A stretch of 64,000 nt of DNA from Lacticaseibacillus daqingensis (GCF_003946115.1 NZ_RHOH01000002.1:248001-312000), one strand, 5' to 3'; counted from the first letter of the stretch, positions 17,745 through 26,611 are shown. The notes: generated by a model from the letters alone, not told the origin. Made by a program: numbers and translations.

Positions 17745-20127
17745 GCCGCACACCGTCAGTGGCCGCGTCAAGGCCATCTTTTTTCAGAACCCCACGAACT
17801 TCTTCAAGATCCTGCTGGTGGCCATCAAGACCAAGGACTTCGATTGGCCGGAGCAGGAAATCGTGGTGACCGGCAGCTTTGGCGACATCAAGGAGGACGA
17901 GACCTACACGTTTACGGGGAGCTTGGTCAATCACCCGAAGTACGGTGGCCAGTTTCAGGCGGCCAACTACCAGGTGGAAAAGCCGACCAGTAAGCAGGGC
18001 CTGGTCAACTACCTGAGCTCCGATAAGTTTTTCGGCATCGGCCAGAAGACAGCGGCCAAGATCGTCGACGCACTGGGGATGAGTGCGATCGATCAGATCC
18101 TCAAGGATGAGGCGGTACTGCGGCCACTGGGACTCAACGCCCAAAAGCGGGCAGTGCTGGTCGAAAACTTGACCGCTAACCTCGGCATGGAGCAGGTGAT
18201 CATCGGGCTCAACGACTTTGGCTTTACCAGTAACATGGCGGCGCGCATCTACCAGCTGTACGGCACGGATGCGTTGCACGTGATCGCCGATAACCCTTAC
18301 CAGCTGATCGCCGATGTGGACGGGATCGGTTTTAAGCGCGCTGATGCGATCGCAGCTAAGTTGGACATCGCTGCGGATGCCTCGATCCGGCTGGCGGGCG
18401 CGGTGCTGGACGCGTTGAGCGAGCTGACAGACGGCACCGGCGACACCTACGCGCAGCTGGCAACGCTGATCGAGGCCACCATCACGCTTTTGGAAGGGGC
18501 GCGCAACGTTGCGATCAGCCCGGACGCGGTGGCGGAGGCGCTGATCGCGCTGACCCGCAAAAATCAGCTGTATGTCGAAGAAAAGCGCGTCTTTCCGAAG
18601 CGCTTATTTGATGCGGAAGGGACCATTGCAGACCGGCTGAAGCTACTGCTGGGGCAAAACGCGGACGCGCCCAGTGACAAGTCCGTCCAAAAGGCGTTGC
18701 GCACCATCGAAAAGCGTGAAGGCATCACCTACGATGACACACAGACTCAGGCGATTCAAACAGCGATGCAACAGCAGGTGTTCTTGCTGACTGGGGGCCC
18801 GGGGACGGGCAAAACCACGGTGGTGAACGGCATTGTCCGGGTGTACGCGGAGCTCAACGGGCTGTCTCTGGATCCTAACCAGTACAAGGATGAGGTCTTT
18901 CCGCTGATGCTGGCGGCGCCGACCGGCCGGGCCGCTAAGCGCATGATGGAGGCGACCGGGTTGCCGGCCAGCACGATTCATCGGCTGCTGGGGTTGGCCG
19001 TCGATACGCAGGAGTTTGAGCCCAAGGACCTGCCGGACGGGTTGCTGATCGTCGATGAAATGTCCATGGTCGACACGTACCTCTTTCGCACCCTGCTGAC
19101 GGCGTTGCAGCCGGGGATCAAGCTGATCTTGGTCGGGGACAAGGACCAGCTACCAAGCGTTGGGCCTGGGCAGGTGTTTGCGGATATGCTGCGTAGCCAC
19201 ACGTTGCCAAGCATGGCGCTGACCCACATTCATCGCCAGGATGCCGACAGTTCGATCATTCCGCTGGCGCATGCCATCAACCGCGGCGTTTTGCCACCGG
19301 ATTGGCAGCATAATCAGGCCGACCGCTCCTTCATCCTGTGTCCACCCAACCAGCTGGCCCAGGCGGTGGGGCAGGTGGTCGGCAAGGCGGCACAGAAGTT
19401 TGACCCGGCTAATATTCAGGTGTTGGCCCCGATGTACCGCGGACCGGCCGGTATCGACCAGTTGAATCCGCTGATCCAGGCGATCCTCAACCCCAAACGC
19501 AGCGAGCGGACTAAGGAAGTGGCGGCCGTTGACGGGGTGTACCGCATCGGTGATAAGGTGCTCCAATTGGTCAACAACCCGGAGGCCAACGTCTACAACG
19601 GCGAGCTGGGTCAAGTCGCCGGCATCACGCTGGCCAAGCAAGCGGACTCCAAAACTGATGAGCTCACGCTGGACTTTGACGGCAACGAGCTGACGTACAA
19701 GCGCACCGACTGGACCAAGATCACGCTGGCCTATGCGACCTCGATCCACAAGGCGCAGGGCAGTGAGTTCTCGGTGGTCGTCTTGCCGCTGACGTTGGGC
19801 AGTCGCCGGATGCTGGCGCGTAACCTGCTGTACACCGCGGTGACGCGCGCCAAGGACTTCCTGATCCTGATGGGCGACCCGCGCGCCTTTGAGCTGGCGG
19901 TGCAAGCCGTGGCGGATAATCGCCAAACCGCCTTGATCGAACGGTTGCAAACCGTTTTGACCAAAGTTGACAGCGAATCGGTGCCTGCGGATAATGAAAG
20001 TGACCCCATCGCTGACCCGCCGGCTGCGCCTGCGCGGTTGACCACGGCGATGGTGACCCAAAACCTGGTGGACCCGATGATCGGGATGACTGGGGTCACG
20101 CCGCAGACTGTCGCGGCCCAAGAATAA
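17737..20127 (+). CDS. recD2: RecD2-type ATP-dependent 5'-3' DNA helicase
   Basis: A 796-residue superfamily 1B helicase of the RecD2 type, which acts without RecBC in replication-fork and recombination repair. Order seen: N-terminal OB-like region (residues ~5-75), helix-hairpin-helix repeats (GIGQKTAAKIVDALG, IADVDGIGFKRADAIAAKL), the Walker A site GGPGTGKT at 353-360, DEMSMVD (motif II), LVGDKDQLPSVGPG (motif III), and the C-terminal UvrD-like part with ATSIHKAQGSEFSVV and YTAVTRAK. A ~50-residue low-complexity tail rich in Ala/Pro/Asp follows, which may bind partners. It starts inside the TPR gene. Confidence 0.95.
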   Translation: MSEPHTVSGRVKAIFFQNPTNFFKILLVAIKTKDFDWPEQEIVVTGSFGDIKEDETYTFTGSLVNHPKYGGQFQAANYQVEKPTSKQGLVNYLSSDKFFGIGQKTAAKIVDALGMSAIDQILKDEAVLRPLGLNAQKRAVLVENLTANLGMEQVIIGLNDFGFTSNMAARIYQLYGTDALHVIADNPYQLIADVDGIGFKRADAIAAKLDIAADASIRLAGAVLDALSELTDGTGDTYAQLATLIEATITLLEGARNVAISPDAVAEALIALTRKNQLYVEEKRVFPKRLFDAEGTIADRLKLLLGQNADAPSDKSVQKALRTIEKREGITYDDTQTQAIQTAMQQQVFLLTGGPGTGKTTVVNGIVRVYAELNGLSLDPNQYKDEVFPLMLAAPTGRAAKRMMEATGLPASTIHRLLGLAVDTQEFEPKDLPDGLLIVDEMSMVDTYLFRTLLTALQPGIKLILVGDKDQLPSVGPGQVFADMLRSHTLPSMALTHIHRQDADSSIIPLAHAINRGVLPPDWQHNQADRSFILCPPNQLAQAVGQVVGKAAQKFDPANIQVLAPMYRGPAGIDQLNPLIQAILNPKRSERTKEVAAVDGVYRIGDKVLQLVNNPEANVYNGELGQVAGITLAKQADSKTDELTLDFDGNELTYKRTDWTKITLAYATSIHKAQGSEFSVVVLPLTLGSRRMLARNLLYTAVTRAKDFLILMGDPRAFELAVQAVADNRQTALIERLQTVLTKVDSESVPADNESDPIADPPAAPARLTTAMVTQNLVDPMIGMTGVTPQTVAAQE

Positions 20128-20140
20128 GAAAGAGGTTTTT

Positions 20141-21352
20141 ATGTCAGACTTACGTTCCGAACTTGAGATTCGCCGACTGACGCCGGCTGACCTTGAGCAA
20201 TTCAATGACCTGCTTGCGTATGTGTTTCAGGTGACCGCCAAGGACATGGAGGAAGGCGGCTACGAGGAAGGTGAGCTGGAGCGGGCCAAGCGCCCGGTAT
20301 TGGAGAAGTCGGACGTGATCGGCTGGTTCCACGGGGATGAGCTGATTTCACAGCTGGCGATTTACCCGTGCCGCGTCAACCTGCACGGCACGATTTACGA
20401 GATGGGTGGGCTGACCGGGGTCGGGACCTACCCTGAGTACGCAGGGCACGGCCTGATGCACGATCTAGTCAAGCTGGGGCTGCGGCACATGCGCGAGCAT
20501 CAGCAGTGGATTTCGTACTTGTACCCGTACAGCATTCCGTTTTACCGCAAAAAAGGGTGGGAGATCATGTCCGACCACCTGACCTTCGATGTGCGTGATA
20601 CGCAGCTTCCCAAGGCAGTGCCGAACATGCCCGGGCACGTGGAGCGGCTGGAGATCGATGATCCGGACGTCATTGAGACGTACAACCGCTTTGCGCTGCA
20701 CAACCATGGCGCGATGATCCGTAACCAGCTGAACTGGGATGAGTACTGGCGCTGGGAAAACGAAGAGGAGCGCATTGCCGGGGTTTATTACGACGACCAT
20801 GACATTCCGCAGGGCTACGTGCTGTACTGGATCGCCAACGAGGTCTTTCACATCAAGGAAATGGTGTACAACACGCAGGAGGCGCGCATCGGGTTGTGGA
20901 ACTTCGTGGCGGCCCACTTCTCCATGGTCGAACACGTTAAGGGGAACATCTACAAGAACGAGCCGCTGCATTTTCTGTTGGATGACGGCGATATTCAGCA
21001 GACCATTCACCCGTACTACATGGCGCGTATCGTGGATGTGGCCGAATTCTTGAAGGCCTATCCGTTCGTGGAGCCAGCGGGCGCGCTACACTTTGTCGTC
21101 ACGGATCCCTTGGCTGAGTGGAACAACGGCGTCTTTGGCATTTGGTGGGATAAAGCAGGCCTGCATGTCACCGATCGACCGGTGGGCGAAGCGGTCCACC
21201 TGGACATTCAGACGCTGACGACGATGCTGATGAGCTACCGGCGGCCGTCCTACCTGGCGAAAATCGAGCGGCTTCAGGCCTCCAAGCAGGCCGTGAAGTT
21301 GTTGGAAAACCTGATCCCGATGGATGAACCGTACTTCTCCGATTACTTCTGA
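20141..21352 (+). CDS. Eis-like GNAT N-acetyltransferase with C-terminal SCP2-type domain
   Basis: A 403-residue protein with the Eis layout: an N-terminal GNAT domain (RRLTPADLEQFNDLL ... LTGVGTYPEYAGHGLMHDLVKLGL, acetyl-CoA loop around YPEYAGHGL), a second atypical GNAT-like part, and a C-terminal sterol-carrier-like domain ending at the usual C-terminal Phe. Mycobacterial Eis acetylates aminoglycosides and peptides; in Firmicutes the substrate is unknown. It starts 13 bases after recD2 with AGAGG ahead, so it is probably the last gene of that operon. A strong terminator follows. Confidence 0.85.
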   Translation: MSDLRSELEIRRLTPADLEQFNDLLAYVFQVTAKDMEEGGYEEGELERAKRPVLEKSDVIGWFHGDELISQLAIYPCRVNLHGTIYEMGGLTGVGTYPEYAGHGLMHDLVKLGLRHMREHQQWISYLYPYSIPFYRKKGWEIMSDHLTFDVRDTQLPKAVPNMPGHVERLEIDDPDVIETYNRFALHNHGAMIRNQLNWDEYWRWENEEERIAGVYYDDHDIPQGYVLYWIANEVFHIKEMVYNTQEARIGLWNFVAAHFSMVEHVKGNIYKNEPLHFLLDDGDIQQTIHPYYMARIVDVAEFLKAYPFVEPAGALHFVVTDPLAEWNNGVFGIWWDKAGLHVTDRPVGEAVHLDIQTLTTMLMSYRRPSYLAKIERLQASKQAVKLLENLIPMDEPYFSDYF

Positions 21353-21357
21353 CCCTA

Positions 21358-21408
21358 ACCCAAAGCGGCCCCGGCTTCCAGTGTATGGAAGCCGGGGCCG
21401 CTTTGGGT
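21358..21408. terminator. Bidirectional terminator between the Eis-like gene and the lipid kinase gene
   Basis: A ~21-bp stem (ACCCAAAGCGGCCCCGGCTTCC and complement) with a short loop. The plus strand ends in TTT and the minus-strand arm also runs into a purine/T-poor stretch. It serves the two convergent genes. Confidence 0.85.
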
Positions 21409-22356
21409 TTAGTCCAGTTTGAGCCAAAATGGTTGCTGGGTCACGCTGAAGTCGAGTTGGAACGCACGCGTACCCATCTCCTCACCGTCCATCTGGCCGA
21501 ACTCCAGGGAATTGGTTTCGACGACCAGGTGATCCGATTTGAAGTGATGCACGGCCTTGTACTTCATGTGTTTGCCGCGAATCAGTTCCAGCAACAGGAA
21601 GAGGAAATAGGGGATGTTGAGGTTTTCGACCACGATCAGGTCCAGCTCACCATCTGTCGGCGTTGCGGTGGGGAGGATCCGAATGCCACCGCCGAAGTAA
21701 GGATGGTTCGTGGTGGTACACAGAAAGGCCCGCGGAATGTGTTCGTACTTGCCGTTGGCGTGGACGGTGACCGGGAAGGGGCGCCGTGAGAAGAAGACGT
21801 TGACAACGCCGAACATGTACGCGAGGCTGCCCAGGTGCAACTTGTTCAAAAGCTTCTTGTAGCTGCCGCGATTAGCCGCGGCAACGGCAGCGGCGTCAAA
21901 GCCAAAGCCGATGTTATTGACGAAATAGCCGCTTTCATGGCGGGTCTGTTCCGTGTAGCGGCCGATGTCTAGCGTGACCGGCTGGGTGGCAGCCAGCACG
22001 TGGTCGAGCGCCTTCATCGGGTCCTGCGGCAGACCAATGCCTCGCGCAAAGTCGTTACCGGAGCCGGCAGGGATGTACGCAACCGGTAGTGCTGGTTGGT
22101 CACTTTGACGCAATCCGGTGATGGTTTGATTCAGCGTGCCATCGCCACCGATCACCATGACAACGGCATTCTTGTGCGTGTTGAAGCTACTGATCTGGTG
22201 TCCGAGTTGAACGGCGTGGCCGGCGTAGCGACTGACCCGAATCTCATAGTCGTAGTGGCGCTCATCGAGCACCTTGCGCACTGCCTTGAATGTTGCCACC
22301 GAGGTGCCAGAACCTGCGGCGGGGTTGAAGATAATATAGAAAAAAACAGCGGCCAT
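21409..22356 (-). CDS. Diacylglycerol kinase family lipid kinase
   Basis: A 315-residue cytoplasmic lipid kinase of the DagK/YegS/BmrU family that phosphorylates diacylglycerol or a related lipid. Signatures: FYIIFNPAAGSG at the start, VMVIGGDGTLNQTITGL (the GGDGT nucleotide site), IPAGSGNDFARGIGLP, and the C-terminal DGELDLIVVENL with the catalytic-region Asp. I start at the ATG that has GGAAGGGG seven bases ahead; an alternative start eight codons earlier lacks a site. It is monocistronic behind a good promoter. Confidence 0.9.
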   Translation of the reverse strand: MAAVFFYIIFNPAAGSGTSVATFKAVRKVLDERHYDYEIRVSRYAGHAVQLGHQISSFNTHKNAVVMVIGGDGTLNQTITGLRQSDQPALPVAYIPAGSGNDFARGIGLPQDPMKALDHVLAATQPVTLDIGRYTEQTRHESGYFVNNIGFGFDAAAVAAANRGSYKKLLNKLHLGSLAYMFGVVNVFFSRRPFPVTVHANGKYEHIPRAFLCTTTNHPYFGGGIRILPTATPTDGELDLIVVENLNIPYFLFLLLELIRGKHMKYKAVHHFKSDHLVVETNSLEFGQMDGEEMGTRAFQLDFSVTQQPFWLKLD

Positions 22357-22388
22357 GCCTTTACCCCTTCCAAATTTCACTATTGTTG

Positions 22389-22417
22389 ATTATACCGGGC
22401 CGTTTTGCATAAAACAA
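22389..22417 (-). promoter_or_regulatory. Promoter of the lipid kinase gene
   Basis: On the minus strand TTGTTT, 17-base spacer, TATAAT, about 32 bases before the start codon. Confidence 0.72.
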
Positions 22418-22521
22418 CTCATAAACTTTGCCCTGCCGCTTTTTCCCGTGAATCAGCCCTGCGCCCGAGGTGGGGGTGAGCCGGCGCGCGTAAACTGAGG
22501 GCAGAAGCTGGAGGTGAGGGG

Positions 22522-22845
22522 ATGACCCCAAGATTTTTGCAAAAAATGGCGGCAGGAGGGGCTTTTGCGCTGATGACACGGCGGTTGACAACGCTGCTGG
22601 CCCAGCCAAACCGCACCCGAGCCCAGCAGGGGCAGCTGGTGGGTCTGATCGTCCTGGACCTCGTCATTGCCGTGTTTGCGTTCGGCCTAGTCGGGTTGGT
22701 TGGCTGGACCATGGTGCGAACGGGTGATGTCGACCTGCCGTTGCTCGTAGTCACGGCACTGCTGGCGGTGGCCGGTGGGGTTTGGGGCACCATCGGGATT
22801 GGCGCCCTGATTGGACTCGGTGGTCGGGACCATTTGACGCGATGA
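22522..22845 (+). CDS. Small two-helix membrane protein of unknown function
   Basis: 107 residues with a basic N-terminus (KMAAGGAFALMTRRLTTLLAQPNRTRAQQ) and two membrane segments (about 41-65 and 74-100, Ala/Val/Gly-rich). No family is recognised. The start is supported by GGAGGTGAGGGG just ahead. It is alone, facing the rnjA gene across a terminator. The ordinary base composition and the good ribosome site argue for a real gene. Confidence 0.65.
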   Translation: MTPRFLQKMAAGGAFALMTRRLTTLLAQPNRTRAQQGQLVGLIVLDLVIAVFAFGLVGLVGWTMVRTGDVDLPLLVVTALLAVAGGVWGTIGIGALIGLGGRDHLTR

Positions 22846-22856
22846 AACGATAAGAA

Positions 22857-22901
22857 AGACCCGTCAGGCCAAATGCGCATTGGTCTGACGGGTCTCTTTT
22901 T
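22857..22901. terminator. Terminator shared by the small membrane protein gene and rnjA
   Basis: AGACCCGTCAG / CTGACGGGTCT stem (11 bp) with a 17-base loop, followed by CTTTTT on the plus strand. On the minus strand it is followed by a T-rich TTCTTA. Confidence 0.8.
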
Positions 22902-22904
22902 GGG

Positions 22905-24587
22905 TTACAGGGTGATCAGCATGGGCAGAATCACTGGGTGCCGCTCGGTTTTGTCAAACAGGAACTCCTGCAAGTTAGCCGTGATGGCTTCCTTGAGCAT
23001 TGCCTCGGTGACCTTTTCGTTCTCTTTAAAGGTGCTCTTGATCGTGCGGTAGACGCGGCGTTGCGCCTGATTGATCAGCTCACCGGACTCACGCATGTAG
23101 ATAAAGCCGCGGGAGAGCAGGTCAGGGCCGGCCAACACCGCTTGCTTTTGCATGTTGAGGGTGGCCACGACGACCACGAGGCCTTCTTGGGAAAGCAGGC
23201 GCCGGTCGCGAATGACGGCATTGCCGATGTCTCCGATGCCACTGCCATCGATGTAAACATCAGCGGCGGGGAAGTGGCCCGCACGGCGGGCGCTGTCCGG
23301 CGTCAATGCCAAAACGTCCCCGTTGTCCATGATGAAACAGTGGTCCTCCGGCACGTGGCACTCCTGCGCCAGTTCGGTGTGGATCTTCAGCATCCGGTAT
23401 TCCCCGTGGATCGGCATGAAGAACTTCGGCTTCATCAACCGTAGCATCAGCTTTTGTTCCTCTTGGCCCCCGTGACCGGAGGTGTGGATGTTGTTGACCT
23501 TCCCGTGAATGACCTCGGCCCCGGCTTCTTCCAGCTCGTTGATCACGTGGTTTACGCTGACCGTGTTCCCCGGGATCGGATTGGAGGAGAAGATGACGGT
23601 GTCGCCCGGTTGAATCGAGATCTGACGGTGGGTCCCGTTGGCGATTCGCGACAAGGCGGCCATCGGTTCGCCTTGCGAGCCGGTACACAGGATCATGACC
23701 TCGCCGGCCGGGATCTTGTTGAGCTCGTGGCTGTCGATCAGCACGTCGTCAGGAATGTCCAGGTAGCCGAGTTCGCGGCCGTTCACCATCGCGGTTTCCA
23801 TCGAGCGCCCAAACACCGCAATTTTGCGGCCGTGGTCCATCGCAGCCTGAGCCGCTTGGGCAATTCGGCTGATGTTGGAAGCGAACGTGGCGAAAATGAT
23901 GCGACCTTCGATGCCATCGAACAGGTGGCGAATCGAGTGGCCGACGAAGCGCTCGGACTTGGTGAAGTTCGGCACCTCAGCGTTCGTCGAGTCGGACATC
24001 AACAGCAGGACGCCTTCTTCACCGAGCCGCGCCATTTTCTGGAGGTTCGGTGACGGTTGGTCGCCTACCGGGGTCAAGTCAAACTTGTAGTCCCCAGTTT
24101 CAACGATGACCCCCTGCGGCGTGTGAATTGCCACACCCAGCGTATCAGGAATACTGTGGGTGGTCCGGAAAAAGTCGATCCAGACTTTCCGGAACTTCAG
24201 CACGCTGTCTTCCTTGAGCTCATGCAACTCGGTGGTGCGCAGCAGGCCGTGTTCTTCCAGCTTGCCGCGGATCAGCGCGGCTGCCAACGGTGGGGCGTAA
24301 ACCGGTGCATTGGGCACCTGCTTCAGGAAGTAGGGAATGCCCCCGATGTGGTCTTCGTGACCATGGGTGATGACGAGGGCCTTGATCTTGTCCTGGTTTT
24401 GCACCAGGTAGGAGTAGTCGGAAATCACATAATCAATTCCGAGGAGGTCGTCTTCCGGAAACTTGATCCCGGCATCGATGACGATGATCTCATCTTGGAA
24501 CTGAACCCCGTACATGTTCTTCCCAATTTCACCTAAACCACCGATCGCAAAAACGGCGGTTTCGTTATTTTTGACGTTGAGTTTCAT
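22905..24587 (-). CDS. rnjA: Ribonuclease J1
   Basis: A 560-residue metallo-beta-lactamase/beta-CASP nuclease, the main 5'-3' exoribonuclease and an endonuclease in Firmicutes mRNA decay. Metal motif HGHEDH is intact at residues 75-80. Also seen are [57 protein letters not shown], and the C-terminal [10 protein letters not shown]. The strict motif and the sequence run ([18 protein letters not shown]) identify it as J1 rather than J2, which is also in this window. It starts five bases after rpoY, the usual pairing. Confidence 0.96.
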   Translation of the reverse strand: MKLNVKNNETAVFAIGGLGEIGKNMYGVQFQDEIIVIDAGIKFPEDDLLGIDYVISDYSYLVQNQDKIKALVITHGHEDHIGGIPYFLKQVPNAPVYAPPLAAALIRGKLEEHGLLRTTELHELKEDSVLKFRKVWIDFFRTTHSIPDTLGVAIHTPQGVIVETGDYKFDLTPVGDQPSPNLQKMARLGEEGVLLLMSDSTNAEVPNFTKSERFVGHSIRHLFDGIEGRIIFATFASNISRIAQAAQAAMDHGRKIAVFGRSMETAMVNGRELGYLDIPDDVLIDSHELNKIPAGEVMILCTGSQGEPMAALSRIANGTHRQISIQPGDTVIFSSNPIPGNTVSVNHVINELEEAGAEVIHGKVNNIHTSGHGGQEEQKLMLRLMKPKFFMPIHGEYRMLKIHTELAQECHVPEDHCFIMDNGDVLALTPDSARRAGHFPAADVYIDGSGIGDIGNAVIRDRRLLSQEGLVVVVATLNMQKQAVLAGPDLLSRGFIYMRESGELINQAQRRVYRTIKSTFKENEKVTEAMLKEAITANLQEFLFDKTERHPVILPMLITL

Positions 24588-24592
24588 CTAGA

Positions 24593-24805
24593 TTAAAACT
24601 CCGTCAGCTTGAAGTCTGGCTCGCGCTTCTCAAAATCCAAGAAGTTGCCAGTCAGCTCTTGCACGAGTTCGATGTTGTATGGGGTGTGGTCTTCCACGAG
24701 TGCCCGTGCTGATGCCGCAGAGTCCGCCTCGAGGTAAAGCGTTTCTGTGGTTTCCCGTTTCGGGTTGCGAACCTTGTCGCGTTGGTACAGTACTTTGTAA
24801 ATCAT
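24593..24805 (-). CDS. rpoY: RNA polymerase epsilon subunit (RpoY)
   Basis: 70 residues, the small Firmicutes RNA polymerase subunit (formerly DUF1447/YkzG). It matches the family along its length: [39 protein letters not shown], and the C-terminal [25 protein letters not shown] lies ahead of the ATG. It is the first gene of the rpoY-rnjA operon. The ~100-base leader before it can fold into two hairpins. Confidence 0.94.
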   Translation of the reverse strand: MIYKVLYQRDKVRNPKRETTETLYLEADSAASARALVEDHTPYNIELVQELTGNFLDFEKREPDFKLTEF

Positions 24806-24836
24806 GTTACGGCTCCTTTCCGTCTACGCAAAGAAC

Positions 24837-24893
24837 GCCCCGCACTCGGGGTGTCTCAGCGATTTACCGGTCGTTTGTTGAGGGCTGCTCAAC
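24837..24893 (-). promoter_or_regulatory. Leader hairpins upstream of rpoY-rnjA
   Basis: Two inverted repeats lie in the 5' leader: CCCCG/CGGGG (24838-24842 with 24847-24851) and GTTGAG/CTCAAC (24877-24882 with 24888-24893). A TATGAT -10-like box (minus strand, 24909-24914) lies just upstream. RNase J1 or ribosome feedback on this leader is possible but not shown. Confidence 0.4.
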
Positions 24894-25019
24894 AGTTATG
24901 ATTAGTTTATCATACATCCGGCAGTGATGCCACGCCCCTTGGCGCCGGCCAGATTACCAGCTGGGTCGGTCAATAGCGTATACTGAAGACAGGCAACGCG
25001 ACAAGAAAGGGTGATGACG

Positions 25020-25463
25020 ATGTGGTGGTTGATCGCAGTTTTGGCCATCGGCTTGGTGGTGGCCGGGGTGTTCTGGTGGCGGCTGGTGGCCAGCCGGCGC
25101 GCCTTGCGGTTATATCTGCGGCAGGCGCAGCAAACCACGGATCAAACGGTGCGCCGGGCCTTAGCGGACCTTGAGTGGGTCAGTGCGGGGCCCTTGGTCT
25201 CTGAACCGGTGGCGGACGTGTGGGGGCATGGCATTCTGGCCTTTGAGTACGTGATTCCGCTGCCGGCAACGCCGAATGTGACCGCACTGAATGCGGCGCT
25301 GGTGACCGCGGCGGTGGAGGCAGACATTCACGGCTTAGACGCGCAGACCCCAGCGTTTCTGGTTTCTGATTTTTGGCAGCGAGAGGCGCAGCTGCATTTT
25401 GACGTGGCGTTCGTCGCGAATGCGGCGACCGCGGAGTATGTGATGGATGTCGAGCGGGTCTGA
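25020..25463 (+). CDS. Single-pass membrane-anchored protein of unknown function
   Basis: 147 residues: an N-terminal membrane helix (MWWLIAVLAIGLVVAGVFWWRLV), an Arg-rich juxtamembrane part, then a ~100-residue soluble domain (LPATPNVTALNAALVTAAVEADIHG ... LHFDVAFVANAATAEYVMDVERV). No family recognised. The start is chosen as the ATG with AAAGGGTGAT ahead; earlier in-frame GTG and ATG codons sit on the ribosome site itself. It lies alone between the divergent rpoY operon and convergent def. Confidence 0.65.
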   Translation: MWWLIAVLAIGLVVAGVFWWRLVASRRALRLYLRQAQQTTDQTVRRALADLEWVSAGPLVSEPVADVWGHGILAFEYVIPLPATPNVTALNAALVTAAVEADIHGLDAQTPAFLVSDFWQREAQLHFDVAFVANAATAEYVMDVERV

Positions 25464-25519
25464 GTCGGTCTGGCCGATTGGGCAACGCAAAGCGGCCCAA
25501 TTGCCACCGTGGACCCAGT

Positions 25520-25543
25520 AAAAAAGCGTCGCTTCCGACGCTT
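25520..25543 (-). terminator. Terminator of def
   Basis: AAGCGTCG / CGACGCTT stem with a GAAG loop on the minus strand followed by TTTTTT; nine bases beyond the def stop. Confidence 0.85.
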
Positions 25544-25551
25544 GAGGGACG

Positions 25552-26106
25552 TTAGTCGATCAGGATCCCTTCTGGGGTCATGTGGAACGGCTGCTGCTTG
25601 TCAATGTGATCGTAAAACAGAATGCCGTTCAGATGATCGATTTCATGCTGGCAGACGATGGCCGGGTAGTTTTTGAGGCGCACCTTCTTGGTTTCGCCGG
25701 CCAGGTTTTGATAACGAATGGTGATCCGGTCGTGGCGGACGACGTAGCCGGGGACGTCTTTGTCAACGCTCAGGCAGCCTTCCCCCTCGGAGAGTGCGGC
25801 GTCTTGCACGCTGTGGCTGATGATCTTGGGGTTGATGAGCACTTCTTTGAACAGGATCTCATCTTCCGGACCGGGTACCAGCACCGCAGCCATGGCTTTG
25901 CCCACGCCCACTTGAGGGGCGGCCAGGCCCACGCCTGGCCGCAGTTGGTACTTCTCGTTTTGCTGCTCGTCTTGGCTGATGACGAGGTACTCCATCATGT
26001 CATGCGCGAGTTGCTGGTCTTCAGCGGCAAGCGGGAAGGTGACGGGTGCGGCAGTCTGGCGCAGGACCGGCGCCCCGTCGCGGGTGATATCTTTCATTAA
26101 ATACAC
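25552..26106 (-). CDS. def: Peptide deformylase
   Basis: A 184-residue Fe2+-type metalloenzyme removing the formyl group from new proteins. All three motifs are intact: [15 protein letters not shown], and HEIDHL. The insertions [18 protein letters not shown] and [15 protein letters not shown] are typical of the type 2 Gram-positive enzyme. I start at a GTG (reading [11 protein letters not shown] in the frame) because GGAGG lies eight bases ahead; the frame can be read five codons further up to a TTG that overlaps the ribosome site. The M-box riboswitch unit is divergent. Confidence 0.94.
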   Translation of the reverse strand: MYLMKDITRDGAPVLRQTAAPVTFPLAAEDQQLAHDMMEYLVISQDEQQNEKYQLRPGVGLAAPQVGVGKAMAAVLVPGPEDEILFKEVLINPKIISHSVQDAALSEGEGCLSVDKDVPGYVVRHDRITIRYQNLAGETKKVRLKNYPAIVCQHEIDHLNGILFYDHIDKQQPFHMTPEGILID

Positions 26107-26188
26107 GTGGATGACCTCCAATTAATCGTTTCCCTCTCACCTTACCACAGCTGTCGAGAACAAAAAAGTCTTTCTGCAAGCTCCGACC

Positions 26189-26217
26189 TTGACATGGCGA
26201 ATTAAATTGCGTATCAT
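26189..26217 (+). promoter_or_regulatory. Promoter of the M-box transcript
   Basis: Consensus TTGACA (26189-26194), 17-base spacer, TATCAT (26212-26217); transcription would begin ~15-20 bases before the riboswitch core. Confidence 0.78.
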
Positions 26218-26239
26218 ATAAGAGTAAACAAATCCAGTG

Positions 26240-26431
26240 CTTTCCGTTAGGTGAGGCTCCTATACGTACAATGTTGCTGCTCAGAAACATCCAGAGATGC
26301 CAATGAGTCAACTGCGCCTGTCTACAAAGGCTTGCGCTAATGCAACTGAAGGAATTCTAGGCGTATAGTGCTAAAACTAAACGATTGGGATGCAGTCATC
26401 GCGCGCAAACCCAATCGGTGTGCGCTTTTTT
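26240..26431 (+). promoter_or_regulatory. M-box (ykoK) magnesium riboswitch with intrinsic terminator
   Basis: The conserved M-box core is readable in order: CCGTTAGGTGAGGCTCCTAT (26245-26264), GCTGCTCAGAAACATCCAGA, GATGCCAATGAGTCAAC, then the 3' strand TATAGTGCTAAAACTAAACG, closely parallel to the B. subtilis mgtE leader. Downstream, CGATTGGG (26382-26389) can pair with CCCAATCG (26410-26417), which excludes a GCGCGCA/TGTGCGC terminator stem (26401-26425) followed by six T. M-box RNAs bind Mg2+ and terminate when it is plentiful. Confidence 0.92.
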
Positions 26432-26478
26432 AGTGCAAAACGGCGGACAACGGCGAGTGAATGAAAGGTGGTGAGCGC

Positions 26479-26568
26479 ATGAAACAAACAGCGATCGATG
26501 GTGGTAGTCCGGATAACGCAGATCCCGGAAGGTTTGAGAGTGTGCCACCACTTATATCAATGAGATAA
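26479..26568 (+). CDS. Putative 29-residue leader peptide between the M-box and the P-type ATPase-like gene
   Basis: An ATG with AAAGGTGGTGAG just ahead opens a 29-codon frame that ends 43 bases before the next start. The peptide begins MKQTAIDGGSPDNADPGRFE and ends VPPLISMR. It is rich in Asp, Gly and Pro, with PDNADP near the middle. No known family. Its coding DNA also forms part of a GGTGG/CCACC inverted repeat, so it may instead be only a folded leader. The good ribosome site and the position after an Mg riboswitch make translation plausible, and by analogy it could couple translation to the next gene. Confidence 0.45.
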   Translation: MKQTAIDGGSPDNADPGRFESVPPLISMR

Positions 26569-26584
26569 ATGAGGCACGTCTTGA

Positions 26585-26605
26585 CCTCTCTGGGAAGAGA
26601 GGAGA
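26585..26605 (+). promoter_or_regulatory. Hairpin overlapping the ribosome site of the actuator-domain gene
   Basis: CCTCTCT (26585-26591) pairs perfectly with AGAGAGG (26596-26602) over a GGGA loop. The second arm contains the first part of the ribosome site GAGAGGAG, so folding would hide it from the ribosome. Confidence 0.6.
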
Positions 26606-26611
26606 ATGACG

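Noticed and set aside
26606-26611. ATG at 26606 as the start of the actuator-domain gene
   Set aside because: It touches the GGAGA of the ribosome site; the ATG six bases later has proper spacing.
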